A stretch of 64,000 nucleotides of DNA from Castanea sativa (taxonomy: Eukaryota > Streptophyta > Magnoliopsida > Fagales > Fagaceae), in NCBI RefSeq assembly GCF_040712315.1, contig NC_134013.1:85814001-85878000 (forward strand), written 5' to 3'. Below, one piece after another: positions 1 to 11,807 of the stretch. A program made the translations under genes and the position numbers. Within the stretch, counting starts at the first letter, position 1. Each line of letters opens with the position of its first letter. Under the pieces are notes generated by a model. That model had not been told where the DNA came from. It searched no databases and saw only the letters and a list, made by a program, of their open reading frames with translations.

Positions 1-771
1 AGAGAGGGAGCTTGGCTATTTGATAACCTCTACGGCCAAGCTGAAACTAAAGTAGTTCAGTACTTAGGCAGGGGCGGCCCAACATAATTTGGGGCCTAAG
101 GTGAAAAATTTATGTGAGGCCTTTAATATGTAAATATTAATTAAACAAAATTATTTAATACTAATCAAATTATGGTTAATTTGATACATTAAATACATAA
201 ATAATACCAACTAGACTAATGTTAATTTCATATAGAGAATCATAGTTGAACTATAAATATTAATAAAAAGAAATAAAAATATATCGTGATTAAAAAAGAT
301 ATTTTATTTTGGATATAAGACGATGCATAGTTAAATAAAGTTGTAATCTAATTTTTTATTTTTTATTTTGATTTTAAGAGAGAGAGAGAGAGATATTATT
401 TGGTGTGTGGCTTTTAGTTTACAAAAATTAAAGTCTCAAACTATTAGGAGAGATTAATCTATAATTGATGATTTAACACATTTGCAACATCTTTTTAAAA
501 TATTTTAGGGTTTCAATTGAGTTAAGGTCCTACGTGTCTCATACTTTGAGATTCTTAATAGAAATGAAAAAGAAAAATACACTAATTAAAAGCATTATAA
601 AATTTTCAAAATATAATGTGACATTGCCTCTCATTGATGAACTTTATAAATTTAACTAATGAATATTTATATTACTTTTTTGTGATTAATAACATGGAAA
701 TTTGTAAGCCAATAGTAAAATTTGTAATATTTTTAACATCACTAATAAAAAAAAAATGTACAATCTTTAGA

Positions 772-803
<32 letters not shown>

Positions 804-1070
804 ATAAAAATTTGGACCTTTAACTATGAAAATGGGGCATTTTTTCCCAGTAAAATTTTGTTTTTTGGTGGGGCCTTAGGGCTAGGCCTTGGGCCGGCCT
901 TGTACTTAGGCACAACCATAGAATCTCCAGTGACACCATTAGTTGTTTCTTGGACCTCCCATTGTGGCCGTTTCTTGGACCTCCCATTGTGGGATAAGCT
1001 CAATCCAAAATACAAATAAATTGGAGGTTTGGACCCAATCAGCCAAGGTTATTGGAATCGGACCACCACA
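1..1070 (+). repeat. 3' part of an LTR, cut by the window edge and split by a hAT element
   Basis: Positions 1-68 and 903-1070 read as one sequence interrupted by the hAT element at 69-902. The part from about 943 to 1070 matches the end of the solo LTR at 21055-21772: both carry the phrase CCTCCCATTGTGGG, then a similar stretch ending in ACCACCACA. Here that phrase is duplicated (around 955 and 981). The 5' part lies outside the window, so its full length and target duplication cannot be seen. Confidence 0.55.
69..902. mobile_element. Non-autonomous hAT-type DNA transposon with 8-bp target duplication
   Basis: The 8-bp direct repeat TACTTAGG flanks the element at 61-68 and 903-910. The element begins CAGGGGCGGCCCAA and ends with the imperfect inverse (GGGCCGGCCTTG), the usual look of plant hAT ends. 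The interior is very AT-rich, includes a TA run near 772-798 and a short GA run near 378, and encodes no transposase, so it must have been moved in trans. The 8-bp duplication separates it from Harbinger (3 bp) and MULE (9-11 bp) elements. Confidence 0.85.
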
Positions 1071-1880
1071 ATATGTTTATGTGTTTTTTTTTTATATATA
1101 TATAAAAAGAGTGATGACTTTATAGTAAAAAATACTATTTTATCTAAGGAGAAAGAAATAGAAAGGAAAAAAAATGACAAAGAGGTGGGTTGTGGGAGAA
1201 AAAGAAAGAAAAAATATTGAAGCATGTGAGAGAGAGAGTTCGGTCTTATCAATGGTTCTGACGATTTTCAACTTATTTAGAAAATATTTCATAGTACAGA
1301 AATACATAGTTAAATGATTTTTTTTTTTTGCTTAATATAGTGATTGTTTGGATTTGGTTAAATGTGTCTACGTTTTGCTTTCAACGCATTTCAGCCCCCT
1401 TTTTTTTTCCTGCTGTAGCGTTTCAGCTTTTAAGGGGACAAAAGTTATTGTTCATCCACTGACGAGTTCATGCATGGTTCACGACACTATTCATGTACTG
1501 TTTAGCAACGTTTTCATTAAAAATGAGTCTTGCAGCAATATTCACACATTTAAAAATTATTTTTACTACAGTATTTTCAGTTTTCAGTTTTTAGTTATAT
1601 TCAAACGGACCCAAAAGTGCATGCAGTTAAATGATACTTTTCAACATAAACCAAATGCACAAAAATCCGAAAAATAAATAAAAATTCTATGGCCAAGTAA
1701 AAACGTGAAGAAGAAACAATGGAGTTGTCATTGTCTTGGTGGACGACATAGCTGGGTGGACCTGGATCTTAACTTTTGGGGCCGAGATATCAAGAACTTG
1801 TTTTGGAACTTCGTGGACAAGCTTAGCTGGAGAGAAAAAGTTGAATGCGTACAATGATGAACTCTACTTTGCAATTTAAA
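1071..1880. other. Sulfotransferase upstream spacer, with a possible MITE at about 1334-1615
   Basis: No coding sequence is recognised here; open frames up to 109 codons at 1348-1677 have no family resemblance. The stretch from about 1334 (TGTTTGGATTTGG) to about 1615 (TTCAAACGGACCC) has the weakly inverted, GTTTGG-type ends common in plant MITEs, but no clear target duplication was found, so that part is tentative. Confidence 0.35.
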
Positions 1881-1890
1881 TATTTATAAT
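1881..1890 (+). promoter_or_regulatory. Candidate TATA box of the sulfotransferase gene
   Basis: TATTTATAAT lies about 75-84 bp upstream of the start codon at 1965, in a short AT-rich patch. Position and composition fit a plant TATA element with a 5' UTR of roughly 45-50 bp. Confidence 0.5.
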
Positions 1891-1964
1891 GGTGTTCTTT
1901 TCATTCAGTTTTCACTTCAGGTATACATTTCCAACATATTTCGAGCTAGCTATATTTTCAACCA

Positions 1965-3023
1965 ATGGAATCCTCCTCTTCCAAAATGAGCCATGCTCCA
2001 AAAAGTAATGGGAGAGAAGAGTATCGGTCTGATTCAGAAATCCATAACAAACTCAAAGAGATCATGTCAAGGGTCCCAGGAAAAAAGGGTGCTGCCTGGG
2101 CTGATCTTTACCAATATGAAGGTTTTTGGTGCACTTTAGCAGGGTTAGAAGGGACGTTACGGGCTCAAAAACATTTCAAGCCTCAACCCAACCAGGTGAT
2201 CTTGAGCAGTTTTCCAAAATCTGGCACAACTTGGCTTAAGGCTTTGATCTTTGCCATTATGACACAATCCCATGTTAGTGAGCCTACTAACCCTTTACTC
2301 ACAAGATTATCACATGAGTGTGTACCCTTCATTGAGGTTGATTTTCGCTCAAGCTCACCAAAATTGAATCTAGATGTCCCACTTGTGGCTACACACATAT
2401 CCTATACTTCCTTACCAAAATCTATTATAGATTCTGGTTGTAAAATTGTTTACATATGCAGGGATCCAAAGGATGTATTTGTGTCTACATGGCACTTTAT
2501 TTGCAAGGTACTAGTTAATGAGGAAGTCTCAGCCGTGGAAGATATTCCTTTGGAGGATGCATTTGAGTTCTTTTGTCATGGATTATCTTTTCGGGGACCA
2601 GATTGGGGTCATTTATTAGGGTACTGGAGAGCAAGCTCTGAATCACCAGAGAGGATATTATTTTTAAAGTACGAAGATTTGAAGAATGAAACTGTATATT
2701 GGGTAAAGAAAATTGCCCGATTCATAGGTTATCCCTTCTCTTTAGAGGAAGAAGATAAAGGTGTGATGCAAAAGATTATAGACCTATGCAGTTTTGAGAA
2801 CATGTCTAGTTTGGAGGTGAGTAAAAATGGAATGATATGGGTGGAGAAAAATGGAGTCAATATGTTGGAGATTAAAAACAATACATTTTTTAGGAAAGGT
2901 AAGGTTGGAGATTGGAAGAATCATCTTACACACGAAATGGCAATGCAACTCAATCAAATATTCGAGCAAAAGCTAACTGGTTCGGGTTTGACATTCACCG
3001 TCCCACTCCCACCTTGTAGATGA
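1965..3023 (+). CDS. Cytosolic sulfotransferase (flavonol/steroid sulfotransferase-like, SOT family)
   Basis: The 352-residue protein is a complete plant cytosolic sulfotransferase, which transfers sulfate from PAPS to a hydroxyl group on small molecules such as flavonoids, steroids or hydroxyjasmonates. The PAPS 5'-phosphosulfate loop FPKSGTTWLK is at residues 83-92. The catalytic histidine fits H144 in VATHISY, and the 3'-phosphate contact region RDPKDVFVS is at 166-174. The conserved KYEDLK is at 235-240, and the C-terminal PAPS-binding FRKGKVGDWKNH at 309-320. There is no signal peptide or membrane segment. Length and the lack of introns are normal for plant SOTs. A second ATG at codon 8 could also be used; the first was chosen because it follows a suitable leader and opens the frame. 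The substrate cannot be told from sequence alone. All key motifs are intact, so the gene is probably functional. Confidence 0.95.
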   Translation: MESSSSKMSHAPKSNGREEYRSDSEIHNKLKEIMSRVPGKKGAAWADLYQYEGFWCTLAGLEGTLRAQKHFKPQPNQVILSSFPKSGTTWLKALIFAIMTQSHVSEPTNPLLTRLSHECVPFIEVDFRSSSPKLNLDVPLVATHISYTSLPKSIIDSGCKIVYICRDPKDVFVSTWHFICKVLVNEEVSAVEDIPLEDAFEFFCHGLSFRGPDWGHLLGYWRASSESPERILFLKYEDLKNETVYWVKKIARFIGYPFSLEEEDKGVMQKIIDLCSFENMSSLEVSKNGMIWVEKNGVNMLEIKNNTFFRKGKVGDWKNHLTHEMAMQLNQIFEQKLTGSGLTFTVPLPPCR

Positions 3024-3784
3024 GCGACGCCACTTCCATCACAATCCGGCGACTAAATATATTCTAGCACTAAGGTTGTTTCTATTTTGTTTTCGTTGTT
3101 TTAAGGATCTGTATGGCACCATGTTTTTTTTATAATTATTTTTCATTTGTAGGTTGTATGGATAATTTAGTCACTTGTAGGTGACTACATTATTAATATA
3201 CTTTCTTGTGTAAGAGTTAAAACTTGAATTTTATTTTAATAAATTGATAGTTACAACACGAGGAAAAGATTTGAACCCTAGATGTCATGAACAAATTAAG
3301 AGATACCAATCAATCAATTGAGATTTGTGCTCTGTTTGTTTTGGCATTAACATTTTCTAAAAAATTGTTCATTTTCTAAATAGCATTTTCTAGAAAATTA
3401 TCTTATTTTCCAGTGTTTGGTAATAATCTTAAAAATGAGTTTGAGAATTTTTTTGGTGTTTGGTATGCAAATTTTTCCATATTTCTTGTATAATTTAAAA
3501 CATGTGTATTATGTAAACCAACTCATGTAAACAATATAAATAAAAAACCAAGAATGAATTTGGTTTTCGTACTAAAATTTTGACAATAGATACAATCAAA
3601 ATTAGTTATTAAATTTTCACAATCTTTACTGCTCATTTTGCTCATTTATATGAACAGTAACGTGACACACACATGCACACACACACACATTTATATATGA
3701 ACCGTACATGCATATAAAGCCAGCTCTATACTAGAAGCAAAGATTGGGGTCGCCTAAGCCCCCAAGTAGAAAAAAGGCCCCCAT
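3024..3784. other. AT-rich spacer downstream of the sulfotransferase
   Basis: No gene is visible. From about 3330 to 3480 there is a TGTTTGG-rich, repetitive stretch (recurring ATTTTCTA and GTGTTTGGTA) typical of a decayed MITE. A short CA-rich run lies near 3665-3690. The junction with the Ty3 gag remnant is near 3785. Confidence 0.4.
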
Positions 3785-4200
3785 AATGAGCTAATAGGCG
3801 ATGACAAAAGCCTACTATTATAAACCGGAAGCCAGTTCTTAATGATCATGTTGATTTGGTCTTTCTCATTTGGCATATTGACCATTCTAGATGCCTTGTT
3901 CTTCCATCTAATCATGTATTCAGAAAATATCTCTCCCACACCTTGCTTAGTAGTCTGTAAATCCCTACCTCATTCCACACCTTAGTTTTGCTTGGATCAA
4001 GGCTATAGTACCATCTTAATGCACCTCCCGTGAGTGAGAGAGGAAACGCATGCAAAGTTTGTTTCTCATCTAGCCCTTTCATTTTAGCAATGCTTAGGTA
4101 TCTTCTTATGTGTTACTTTGGATCCCCAGTCCTATCAAACTTTTCCGCATTGGAGATCTTGAAATTGGGAGGCAATGCAATATGAGCTTTTGAGCTTACT
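3785..4200 (-). pseudogene. Ty3/gypsy gag fragment (retrotransposon gag domain)
   Basis: Read on the minus strand from about 4200 down, the translation gives gag-domain landmarks in order: ALPPNFKISNAEKFD, YLSIAKMKGLDE, FPLSLTGGALRWYYSLDPS, then RWKNKASRMVNMPNEKDQIN. This is the central gag (capsid) domain of a plant Ty3/gypsy element. It contains an in-frame stop after the GDPK segment and a deletion between the tryptophan-rich part and the KASRMV part, and it stops abruptly at about 3785. It is therefore a dead fragment. It belongs with the LTR-like region at 5395-7036, which lies upstream on the same strand. Confidence 0.8.
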
Positions 4201-5394
4201 CTTTCTGTATTATAGAGGTAGTCATTCATTCCTTGTGCCTTACACAAGGCAAGTTGCATTCTTAAGTTCTTACAAAAAGCAAATTTCATGTCCCAATTAA
4301 AAGGTTCCTTTTACTTTATAAATGTTCTTGGATAATTCGTATATTCATTTTAATGGAGGCCCAATTACAATGTCACTCCATTTCCTCTCATAGATCCTTG
4401 TCCCTTGTTTCATTGGGCTTTGGTCCATTTACAATAAAGCTCTCATCTTACTTTCGTAGGCTTTCATTAGAATGTATTTAGGAATTTCCAACCCTTTGTC
4501 TCAAACTTGGGCACTCAATATATTCATTGCTTTTGGGCTTTTCATTCTTTATTCATTATTTCATCATTTTTTTTTTCTTGAAATAGCCATTTGGCTAGAA
4601 TACATTGTAGCCTTCCACTCAAAGTCCATGAGATTCTCATCATTTTGGGCCTAGGCATGCAACAAAGAGACCCAAGATTAGGGAAGTTCATTTTGGCTTT
4701 GAAGGATGTTGGATGCTAAGTTCATAGCGTATTTGTTATCTTAGGTCCAAAGTCTCCTTTTTCAAAAGGCCATTTTCCACTTGGGCCTACGATAGAAATT
4801 AAGCTATGGTCTTATGAACCTTTCAAGTTAAGATATGCCTTTGAATTTAAGGACAAGCCTCTTATATGTGAGAACTTCTTTTATTTTGTCCCACAATATC
4901 TTAGGGTATACCATAACTTTAGGGTCATCCCTTCCATTTTTATACATTTTATTTGTCCTTTAGAATTAGGTGAACACATGATATATGGTTGAACAAACAA
5001 GAAATATATAAAGGGTACCCTTCATGATACGATCTAGGATCTCTCTAGTGTGGGTAGGCTCCTTAAGGTTAAGGGGATAAATAAGTAAATCACTCATAAC
5101 TAGGTGGGCTATGATTCTAGCCAAGGGCCTAAATGGACCCCATAGTGGATTGGTAGCAAACATTTAAGTACTTAAGGCCCATTATAGGCGATGGCACCGA
5201 TTGTGAGTTGGTGGAATAAACTTTGGAAAATTTTGGGCTTGAATGGAGCCTTCCATCTTCCCACTCATCACCAAGTTTAAGGGATAAAAGAATAAGTGAA
5301 TGTGTATGCAAAACAAGTATTGAAAAAACTTTTATTAAGGTTAATAAACAAGACACATAGGAATTAAACTCAATCCCCAGAGGAGTCACCATTG
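4201..5394 (-). mobile_element. Untranslated leader region of the decayed Ty3 element
   Basis: This lies between the gag remnant and the LTR-like block, where a Ty3 leader is expected. No protein is recognisable. The minus-strand sequence just inside the LTR end (ATGGTGACTCCTCTGGGGA, about 5370-5392) resembles the primer-binding and leader start of plant Ty3 elements. Confidence 0.45.
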
Positions 5395-7036
5395 TGGGCA
5401 CAGGGGAAGGGGGAGTTGCCACCTAGTTATATGGTCTAGGAACCACAAATATAGCATCCTTTCGAGGAAGACCTTTGATCTTACTACCAGAGTATGGGTT
5501 CGGACTTTAGGCACGCTTTTGGGAAGGTGTTAGGCACCCAAGATTGCCCAACCCTAAGGCTGGCCTCCCATCTTTGTGTCTTAAGTCTTAGCCTTATTAA
5601 AAACATTTTCAACACTTGCATCTATACTCATGCACACACTAGCATACATCTAAGCATACAACATGGTATTTTTCATCCCAAACAAACATATTTCTCTATC
5701 TCCCCAAACAACAGAGAGTTAAACATATCAAAGAAACCCTAGCATTCATCTATTATGTGAAAACCTATCATACATCTAAAACATATCATGCATATCATAA
5801 ACCAATCATTAACAAACTAGAAATCCTAATCATAGATCTAAGCATGTTTCATCATATCACAAGATTAAAGCACAAATGCATGGACATTACTAATGCATGA
5901 CTTACCCTTTACTTACCTCTCAGCAACACAGCACCTATGACATCAATGCATGAGCATGTGAATGAATGGCATTAAAACTAAGAACACCTAATTTAAACAT
6001 GTGATAACAAACAAACATGTTAAAAGGTGAACAAGCAAATATGGGGCTTAAAACATATGAAAAAGAAGCTACAGAGAACAAACATGTGAAAGCAGAAACG
6101 AAACAAACAAGAATTTAGGGTTTCTAGGCAACAACATCACGCACGCTTGAACAGGTCTGTGTACACGTAACCAAGCCTGTGTGCATAAGCTAGATCATGC
6201 GTACGTAGATCCTTGCCCAGAAAACCTAAAAACACAGAAACTGAACAAAACTTTAAACAATAATCTAACAGCCTAACGTACACAAAACATGAAAAGAACT
6301 AAAGAACTAATCTAAGCAAACATGTACAAACATAAACTAAGTAAAAAACAAGATTAAAAACATATAAGAAAAACAGAATAGAAAGAAAAAAGAAGAAGGG
6401 TTAGACTCAATACTTGAAACAAAAGCTTTTCAAGCTTGATTTTGACTGTTCCCCTTAGTCAAATCTATTCACAAACCAATAAGAAAGTGATTAGCAACGT
6501 TGAACTAAAAGGATTGGGATCAAAAAGGGTTTCAATAAAATAAAATTGACTTGAGGATGTTTTGTGAAAAACTCACTTTTAATTTACTATTTTCTAGTGA
6601 ATCTTAGGTTTTTCCCGTTGGATTTCTGAGTGTTTTGAAAATGTACCATGTAAGGCTTTACATAGTGGAAAAAAGGGGTTTGGAATGGCTCCCAAACGAT
6701 GTGGAATTCACTCCAAGCCTCAGCCATTATTGCAGAAAACTTGTCTTTCTTATACTTTCGAAACCTTAGTTGCGTACGCAGGAATGTGCCTGCATACGTA
6801 TGCTCTAGCTTGTGTACACAGGCCACAACCCACGTACGCAGGGCGAGGGCTTCTTTGGTCATTTTATTTCTAAAAATAGATTTTTGCTCATTTGAAAGGT
6901 TATATTTTCCATTTTAACACTTCTCAAGTCAATTTAATATTTGATTGGGCTCTAAAATGGCCTTGGGCCTTAAAGTTCGAGCATCATTGGGGAACGGGAG
7001 CCTGAGTGGTAAAGGGTACAAAATGCGGTGTTTACA
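5395..7036 (-). repeat. Probable 5' LTR of the decayed Ty3 element
   Basis: On the minus strand the block starts TGTAAACACCGCATTTTG (at 7036) and ends next to the leader near 5395. It is about 1.64 kb, non-coding, and contains several short segments rich in TACGTACGC-like alternations. The TG start and the position ahead of leader and gag support an LTR. The inner end is uncertain by some tens of bases, and no target duplication was found. Confidence 0.55.
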
Positions 7037-7557
7037 GACATGTTTATAGAGTTAATGTTAGTTTAGTATAATTGTTTGTTTTGTTTCATTTTTGCTTGTT
7101 TATATTGATGTTTGTTATATTTTCTTTATGTTAGTTTAGTGTTTAGGGTTTTAATATACTTGTTTGATTTATATGTTTATATCTTTGAATGATTAAATCT
7201 GTAAAAATGTAATTTTTTGAATCTGTGCTAAAGAATGCGTATGCATCATCGAGTATGTGTGCATAAGGTTCAGTCATGCGTACGTGTAATTGAGTATGTG
7301 TGCACACCCCGAACCTAGATTAGAGCAAAATTCTTATTTTTATTTATTTAGTTATTTTTCACATGATATTTGATTATGTTTGCCCATGTTTAAGTTAATT
7401 AATTGCGTTTAATTATTTTCCATGCTTATTTGGATCTATTTGCCATGTTTGGTTTATTTTATAATTTTTCCTTATTATTTTCCGTGCTTGTTTGGATCTG
7501 TTTGCCATGTTTGGTTTATTTTATAATTTTTCCTTATGTGCGTGATTTAATTGTTAT
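7037..7557 (+). repeat. LTR-like fragment, inverted relative to the neighbouring LTR
   Basis: This AT-rich stretch contains a segment (about 7230-7320) with the same style of GCGTATGCAT / TGCGTACGTG phrases as the minus-strand LTR at 6120-6240, but in the opposite orientation. A 60-bp phrase is also repeated in tandem at about 7425-7540 (TTATTTGGATCT... and TTGTTTGGATCT...). It may be part of a second related LTR lying head to head with the first. Confidence 0.3.
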
Positions 7558-8435
7558 TGTTATTGTTTGTTTATTTAGACCCCTTAAACCAAATTCTTTA
7601 ACCTAATACATTAGCCAAGTTATTTTATTTAGATCTAGGTTAAATAATAATAAATCATATTATGCACAACAGCAGAAAAGTAAATAACACTACGATATGA
7701 TGACCCAAGAAAACCGATGAAATGAACCATTTTAAGGTAAAAACCTAGAGAGGATTTGACTTAGCAATCCTCAAGGTAAAGCAAATCCACTATAAAAGAA
7801 TTGAAATTTTTACAATCAGATTTAACCTTAAATCTATTGCTACCTTAAGTAGTAACTTACTGACACGACCACGTGCAAGTTCCGAATCCACAGACTCCTT
7901 CTCTTCTTGGACTTACTGCAACACAAGCACCAACACTTGTGACTTTAAGATCCCACTCAAAGGTTTCAGATTTGCTTCTCTTGTTGATCTTTGTAGCAGC
8001 AACTAGGCTCTACTAACACTTGATTATAGATCTTGCTCCGGTAGACGTTTGTGTAGTTAGAAGGTACAATACCTCTTAGATCTCACAAATAGTAACACAC
8101 AAGTCTTCCAAAAGTCTCTGAAACGTAGCTAGAGTTTCCCTTTTATATGTGGATAAGTTAGATTGAAACCCTAAACGTTTTCACAAGTTTGGGCTTGGTT
8201 TAAAATTTTGTAGAATTTGATTTCTGCAATTTTCAATCGGTCGAGCCTAATTTTCGATTGATCGAGCTTGGCAGATTCTGACTTTTTTTTTTAGCAGTCA
8301 GCTCGAACTTGAAACTTGAAACATACACCGTTGAGTAATGTCTAACACATAGACTAGACATATTTTGTTCACAGTTTGTCAACACACATAAAATATACTT
8401 CTAAACATGAAATCCTAAATCTTTAGAACCTAACA
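7558..8435 (-). repeat. Probable solo LTR of Ty1/copia type
   Basis: On the minus strand it begins TGTTAGGTTCTAAAG at 8435. GTTAT follows at 8436-8440 and also occurs at 7553-7557, a possible 5-bp target duplication. The interior has the CGATCAATCG / TCGACCGATTG wording also seen in the solo LTR at 44380-45419. The left edge is ambiguous because of a GTTATT microrepeat. Confidence 0.5.
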
Positions 8436-8807
8436 GTTATCTTTTCCTTTTTATAATATGTTTGATTCTGTTTGATTTGTTTCTTTTTTTATTGTGATCT
8501 TTAATATGTTGTGGTGTATTTCCTTTAAGTGCATGATGTATGTTCAAGTTAAGGATTATGGCTCTCTTAATAAACTCTTCAATTAAATATGGCCTAGCAA
8601 TACATAATGGAGGCCGGCCCACAAGCTGGGTGATCTTGAGTGCTTAACAACTTCCCAAGCCGTACCTAAACTCTAGACCCATAATCTGGTATGCAGACCC
8701 ATGCATGCAAGTGATTGGCCCAAAAGGCCCAATATGCAATTCCATTTTTCTCCACCACAGTCCACTCGGCTGAGGCATACTTTCTGTTGTTTCCACATTA
8801 GTAGAAT
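8436..8807. other. Spacer without a recognised gene
   Basis: Short open frames on the minus strand (8437-8622 and 8644-8829) show no family resemblance or codon bias. The sequence continues into the dispersed repeat starting near 8808. Confidence 0.3.
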
Positions 8808-9504
8808 CAAGATTTTCGTTCAGGAGCAAGATTAAGATAAAATATATAAGACAAAATTAATTAAAAAAATTAATTTATAAAAAGTTAATTATGTAGATAT
8901 AAGTTCTATTTTTATTTTTCTTTCTTGGTTCAATTTATTTTTTTCAAGCTTAATGTGTTAGTATGATCATTGTTATGCCTAAACTACTTCATAACTTAAG
9001 TAGACTATAAATATATTTCAAACAAGTAATATATATAGGTATCTAATGTTTTTTGTATAATCTTGTAGACACCCCATTTTGCTATATGCATTTCGCTATT
9101 AAGTGGACAAATCGTAATTTCAAGCCTCAATGGCAAAAATGCCACTTTAATTCCAATTTCTTCACATAAGATAAATCTTGAAGTTATAACGATGAAAACA
9201 ATAGGCCACGGGCCTCAATCAAATCACTAGATTAAAAGATATCATCAAATCAAATTTTAACGGTTAATATACATCTATGTGGTTAAGTCTAATCATGTGT
9301 GATTATGGACAATTGATTTTGATTGGTCCCATGTGGATTGAATTTAAAATAAATAACATTTCGTGTTCCTATTGGTCAAGACTAAATATAATGGTGGAAT
9401 TGCATGCACTTTATTAATCCGGATGTCAAAGTATTAATGATCCTTTAAATTTTAGTGAAATTAGTCTTTTTAAAAGGATTGATTCAATGATAATCCAAGG
9501 ATAT
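8808..9504 (+). repeat. Dispersed repeat of unknown class, target of the Ty3 insertion
   Basis: The first part (8808-9040) recurs at 30020-30235 and 35020-35290, downstream of the two germin-like genes. The second part (9040-9504) recurs at 39140-39640. The two halves are contiguous here, so this copy shows the uninterrupted order. Sequence 20885-21054 continues the repeat after the Ty3 element. No coding capacity or clear termini are visible. Confidence 0.7.
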
Positions 9505-10280
9505 TGTGGGGGGTCAAAATTCCCGAATAAACATTTGGGCTTTGGGCTTTATTGATGGGTACCAGTTTATTTTTTATCAAGGCCTCCAGGCCCACAAGTT
9601 AGTCTACGCTGCAAAGGTCCGAGGAGTTGTCCGAGGAGGAATGTCTCCTCGGACAGGCCCAGCAATGACCCTGGGATTGGCCAAGAAGGTTAAAGGCAGA
9701 ACTCTGGAAAAACTAATGGGTAAGAAGGTGATCCAAGCACCCTCTAGACGCAAGGATGTAATAGAAATATCTAGAGAAAAGACTGCTACCTCCACATTAA
9801 AGACCCTGCATCTACCTCCCTGGCCGCATTAATGGAAAAATGACCTCTGAACAATAGGATGCAACCCCCCCTACTATTCGTTTGAAGACTTCAAGGTGGC
9901 GGTGGAGAAAAAAAGTATCTAAGGGAAAGGTTTGTACGATACATGGATGAACAGTGAAGAGGAAGAAGTATATAAGGAGATGAGAGAGGAAAGAGAAAGG
10001 GGGAGACTTTCTGCTAAGAATAAAATAGGAGCGAAGGACTGTAAACTTTGGCCTAAAGAGAGTATATTTATACAAATCATCATCGGCTTACGTCCGAGGA
10101 GATCTATTTGTCATGTTTGTTCATCATTTGCACAAATTGTAACACTCTAGCCTGTTAATCGAACTTCCAATATCCCGAGCCTAAATTTCAAACCCATACT
10201 TTACAAATTTTATTGTATAAGGCTCATTGGGCCTGAGCCCAACATTCGTTTTTGGGTCCGGGTACAATTGTGCACTTACA
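9505..10280 (+). repeat. 5' LTR of the Tat-type element
   Basis: Starts TGTGGGGGGTCAAAA and ends GTGCACTTACA, paired with 20110-20884. The TATA-like TATATAAG lies at 9969-9976. Two copies of TCCTCGGAC-type words near 9630-9660 (one inverted) recur in the internal 151-bp array. A 108-codon open frame runs across the first part, but it is probably chance (see rejected items). Confidence 0.93.
9969..9976 (+). promoter_or_regulatory. TATA box of the 5' LTR promoter
   Basis: TATATAAG lies in the middle of the 5' LTR. The same word is kept in the 3' LTR, at about 20573-20580, as expected for the U3 promoter of an LTR retrotransposon. Confidence 0.6.
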
Positions 10281-10326
10281 ATTGACGCCGTCTATGGGAA
10301 ACTAGCGTTGAAGGAATTGGAACATC
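10281..10326 (+). other. Primer-binding site region and leader
   Basis: Directly after the 5' LTR the sequence ATTGACGCCGTCTATGGGAA resembles the GCGCCGTC-TGGGAA motif seen at this position in plant Ty3 elements. I could not assign the priming tRNA. The gag ATG follows at 10327. Confidence 0.5.
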
Positions 10327-11574
10327 ATGGCAGGTTTAGGTTCACATCACGCAGAATCTCTGGGATCGCAGCCCGAAGATCTTTTTTAACGTCTTGAGCG
10401 CCAGAGGGATCGAGAGGGAAGCGTTCATACTGTGTATCCTGGTGCTAGTCATACGCGCGGTGGAGGCAGCGCCTCCCATGAGGATGATGCCAAGGCCATG
10501 CAGAGGGAGATTAACCACCTCAAGAAGAAGCTACGTCGTGTCAGACGAAGACGGGCTTCACCTCTATCCAGCCCTTCCCCAGCGGAATCCCTGGGAAGCA
10601 GTCACAGTTCAAGGTCCTGGACGCCCCCCAACAAAACCTCCTCTTACGAAGAAGATGACCTGCTGGATCGCAGGCGTAGGAAGCTCCCCTCTAGGGGCTT
10701 GGGGAACGACACTATGAGCCGAGCATTACACCAATTCTCCAAGTCGCCCTTCTCACGCAGGATTGAGAATGGAAGGCTTCCCAGGCAGTTTACCCAGCCC
10801 ACCTTCACTATTTATAATGGCCGGACAGACCCGGTGGAGCACGTGAGCCACTTTAATCAGAGGATGGTGGTGCATTCTCACAATGAAACCTTGATGTGCA
10901 AAGTCTTTCCTTCTAGCTTGGGACCTGTCGCTATGAGATGGTTCAATGGGCTAAAATCGGGGTTTGTCAGTTCGTTTGGGGAACTTACTAGGGCATTCGC
11001 CTCTCGGTTCATTATATGCAGCAGAGTTCCTCGACCGTTGGACTCGCTATTATCTATGGCCATGAGGGAGGGGGAAATGCTGAAAGCATACTCCGACAGA
11101 TATTGGGAAATGTTCAACGAGATAGATGGAGATTTTGACGAGGTGGCGATCAATACTTTTAAGGTGGGCCTTCCCACTGATCATGACTTGAGGAAGTCTT
11201 TGACCAAGAAGCCCGTACGGAGTGTACGTCGCCTCATGGACCATATAGACGAGTACAAAAGGATTGAAGAGGATCAACAGCAGGGTAAGAGTAAGGCGAA
11301 GGTTATCTCGCAGGAGAGAAGGGATTTCAGGTCGGACAGGTATCACAACAATAAGCTGAGGAGAGATTACTCTGGGCAGTCTGGGTCAGCTATTCCTCAA
11401 ACAGTTAATACTGTATTCAGAGAACTAGTGAGAAAGTCCGTAAGGAACCCTACTTTAGGTGGCCTAGTAAGATGGTGGGGGACCCTACAAAGCGGAATCA
11501 GAAGCTTTTTTGCCAATATCATCAGGATGTGGGTCATACTACTAAGAACTGCCGAACCCTCTAGAACCACTTAG
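10327..11574 (+). pseudogene. gag of the Tat-type element, interrupted
   Basis: The frame opens at ATG 10327 (MAGLGSHHAESLGSQPEDLF) and meets a TAA at 10387-10389. The same frame then stays open to 11574. The capsid domain is recognisable (FTIYNGRTDPVEHVSHFNQRM, then FPSSLGPVAMRWFNGL and the RFIICSRV region). A basic, charged N-terminal part with LKKKLRRVRRRR precedes it. The zinc-knuckle-like end (CQYHQDVGHTTKNC) occurs in another frame at about 11508-11560, so a frameshift lies before it. Gag forms the particle that packages the RNA. This copy cannot make full-length Gag. Confidence 0.85.
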
Positions 11575-11807
11575 AGCAGCTTGTTAGCGAGGGAAAATTG
11601 AAGCAGCATCTGTATCAGCCTAACGGGCAAGGCAGTCAGTCCGGCTCAAATAATCAAAAGAACAACTCATCTCTACCGCCCTTGGGAACGATTAACGTTA
11701 TCTTTGCTACACCTGGCAGGACCGGTTCCTGTCCTACCAGGGTGATGGCAGTTTCACCCTCCTAGGCCGAGGAGTCAGGCTCGAAGCCGAAAAGGATTAA
11801 GGGGAAT

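Noticed and set aside
1348..1677. 109-codon open frame upstream of the sulfotransferase
   Set aside because: It overlaps a MITE-like stretch and contains no domain or signal-peptide pattern that holds up.
9506..9832. 108-codon open frame in the 5' LTR, repeated at 20111-20437 in the 3' LTR
   Set aside because: Both copies are open only because the LTRs are nearly identical. The frame overlaps the LTR edge and shows no domain.
10394..10717. 107-codon + strand frame overlapping gag
   Set aside because: It is in a different frame from the recognisable Gag protein and has no similarity to a known product.
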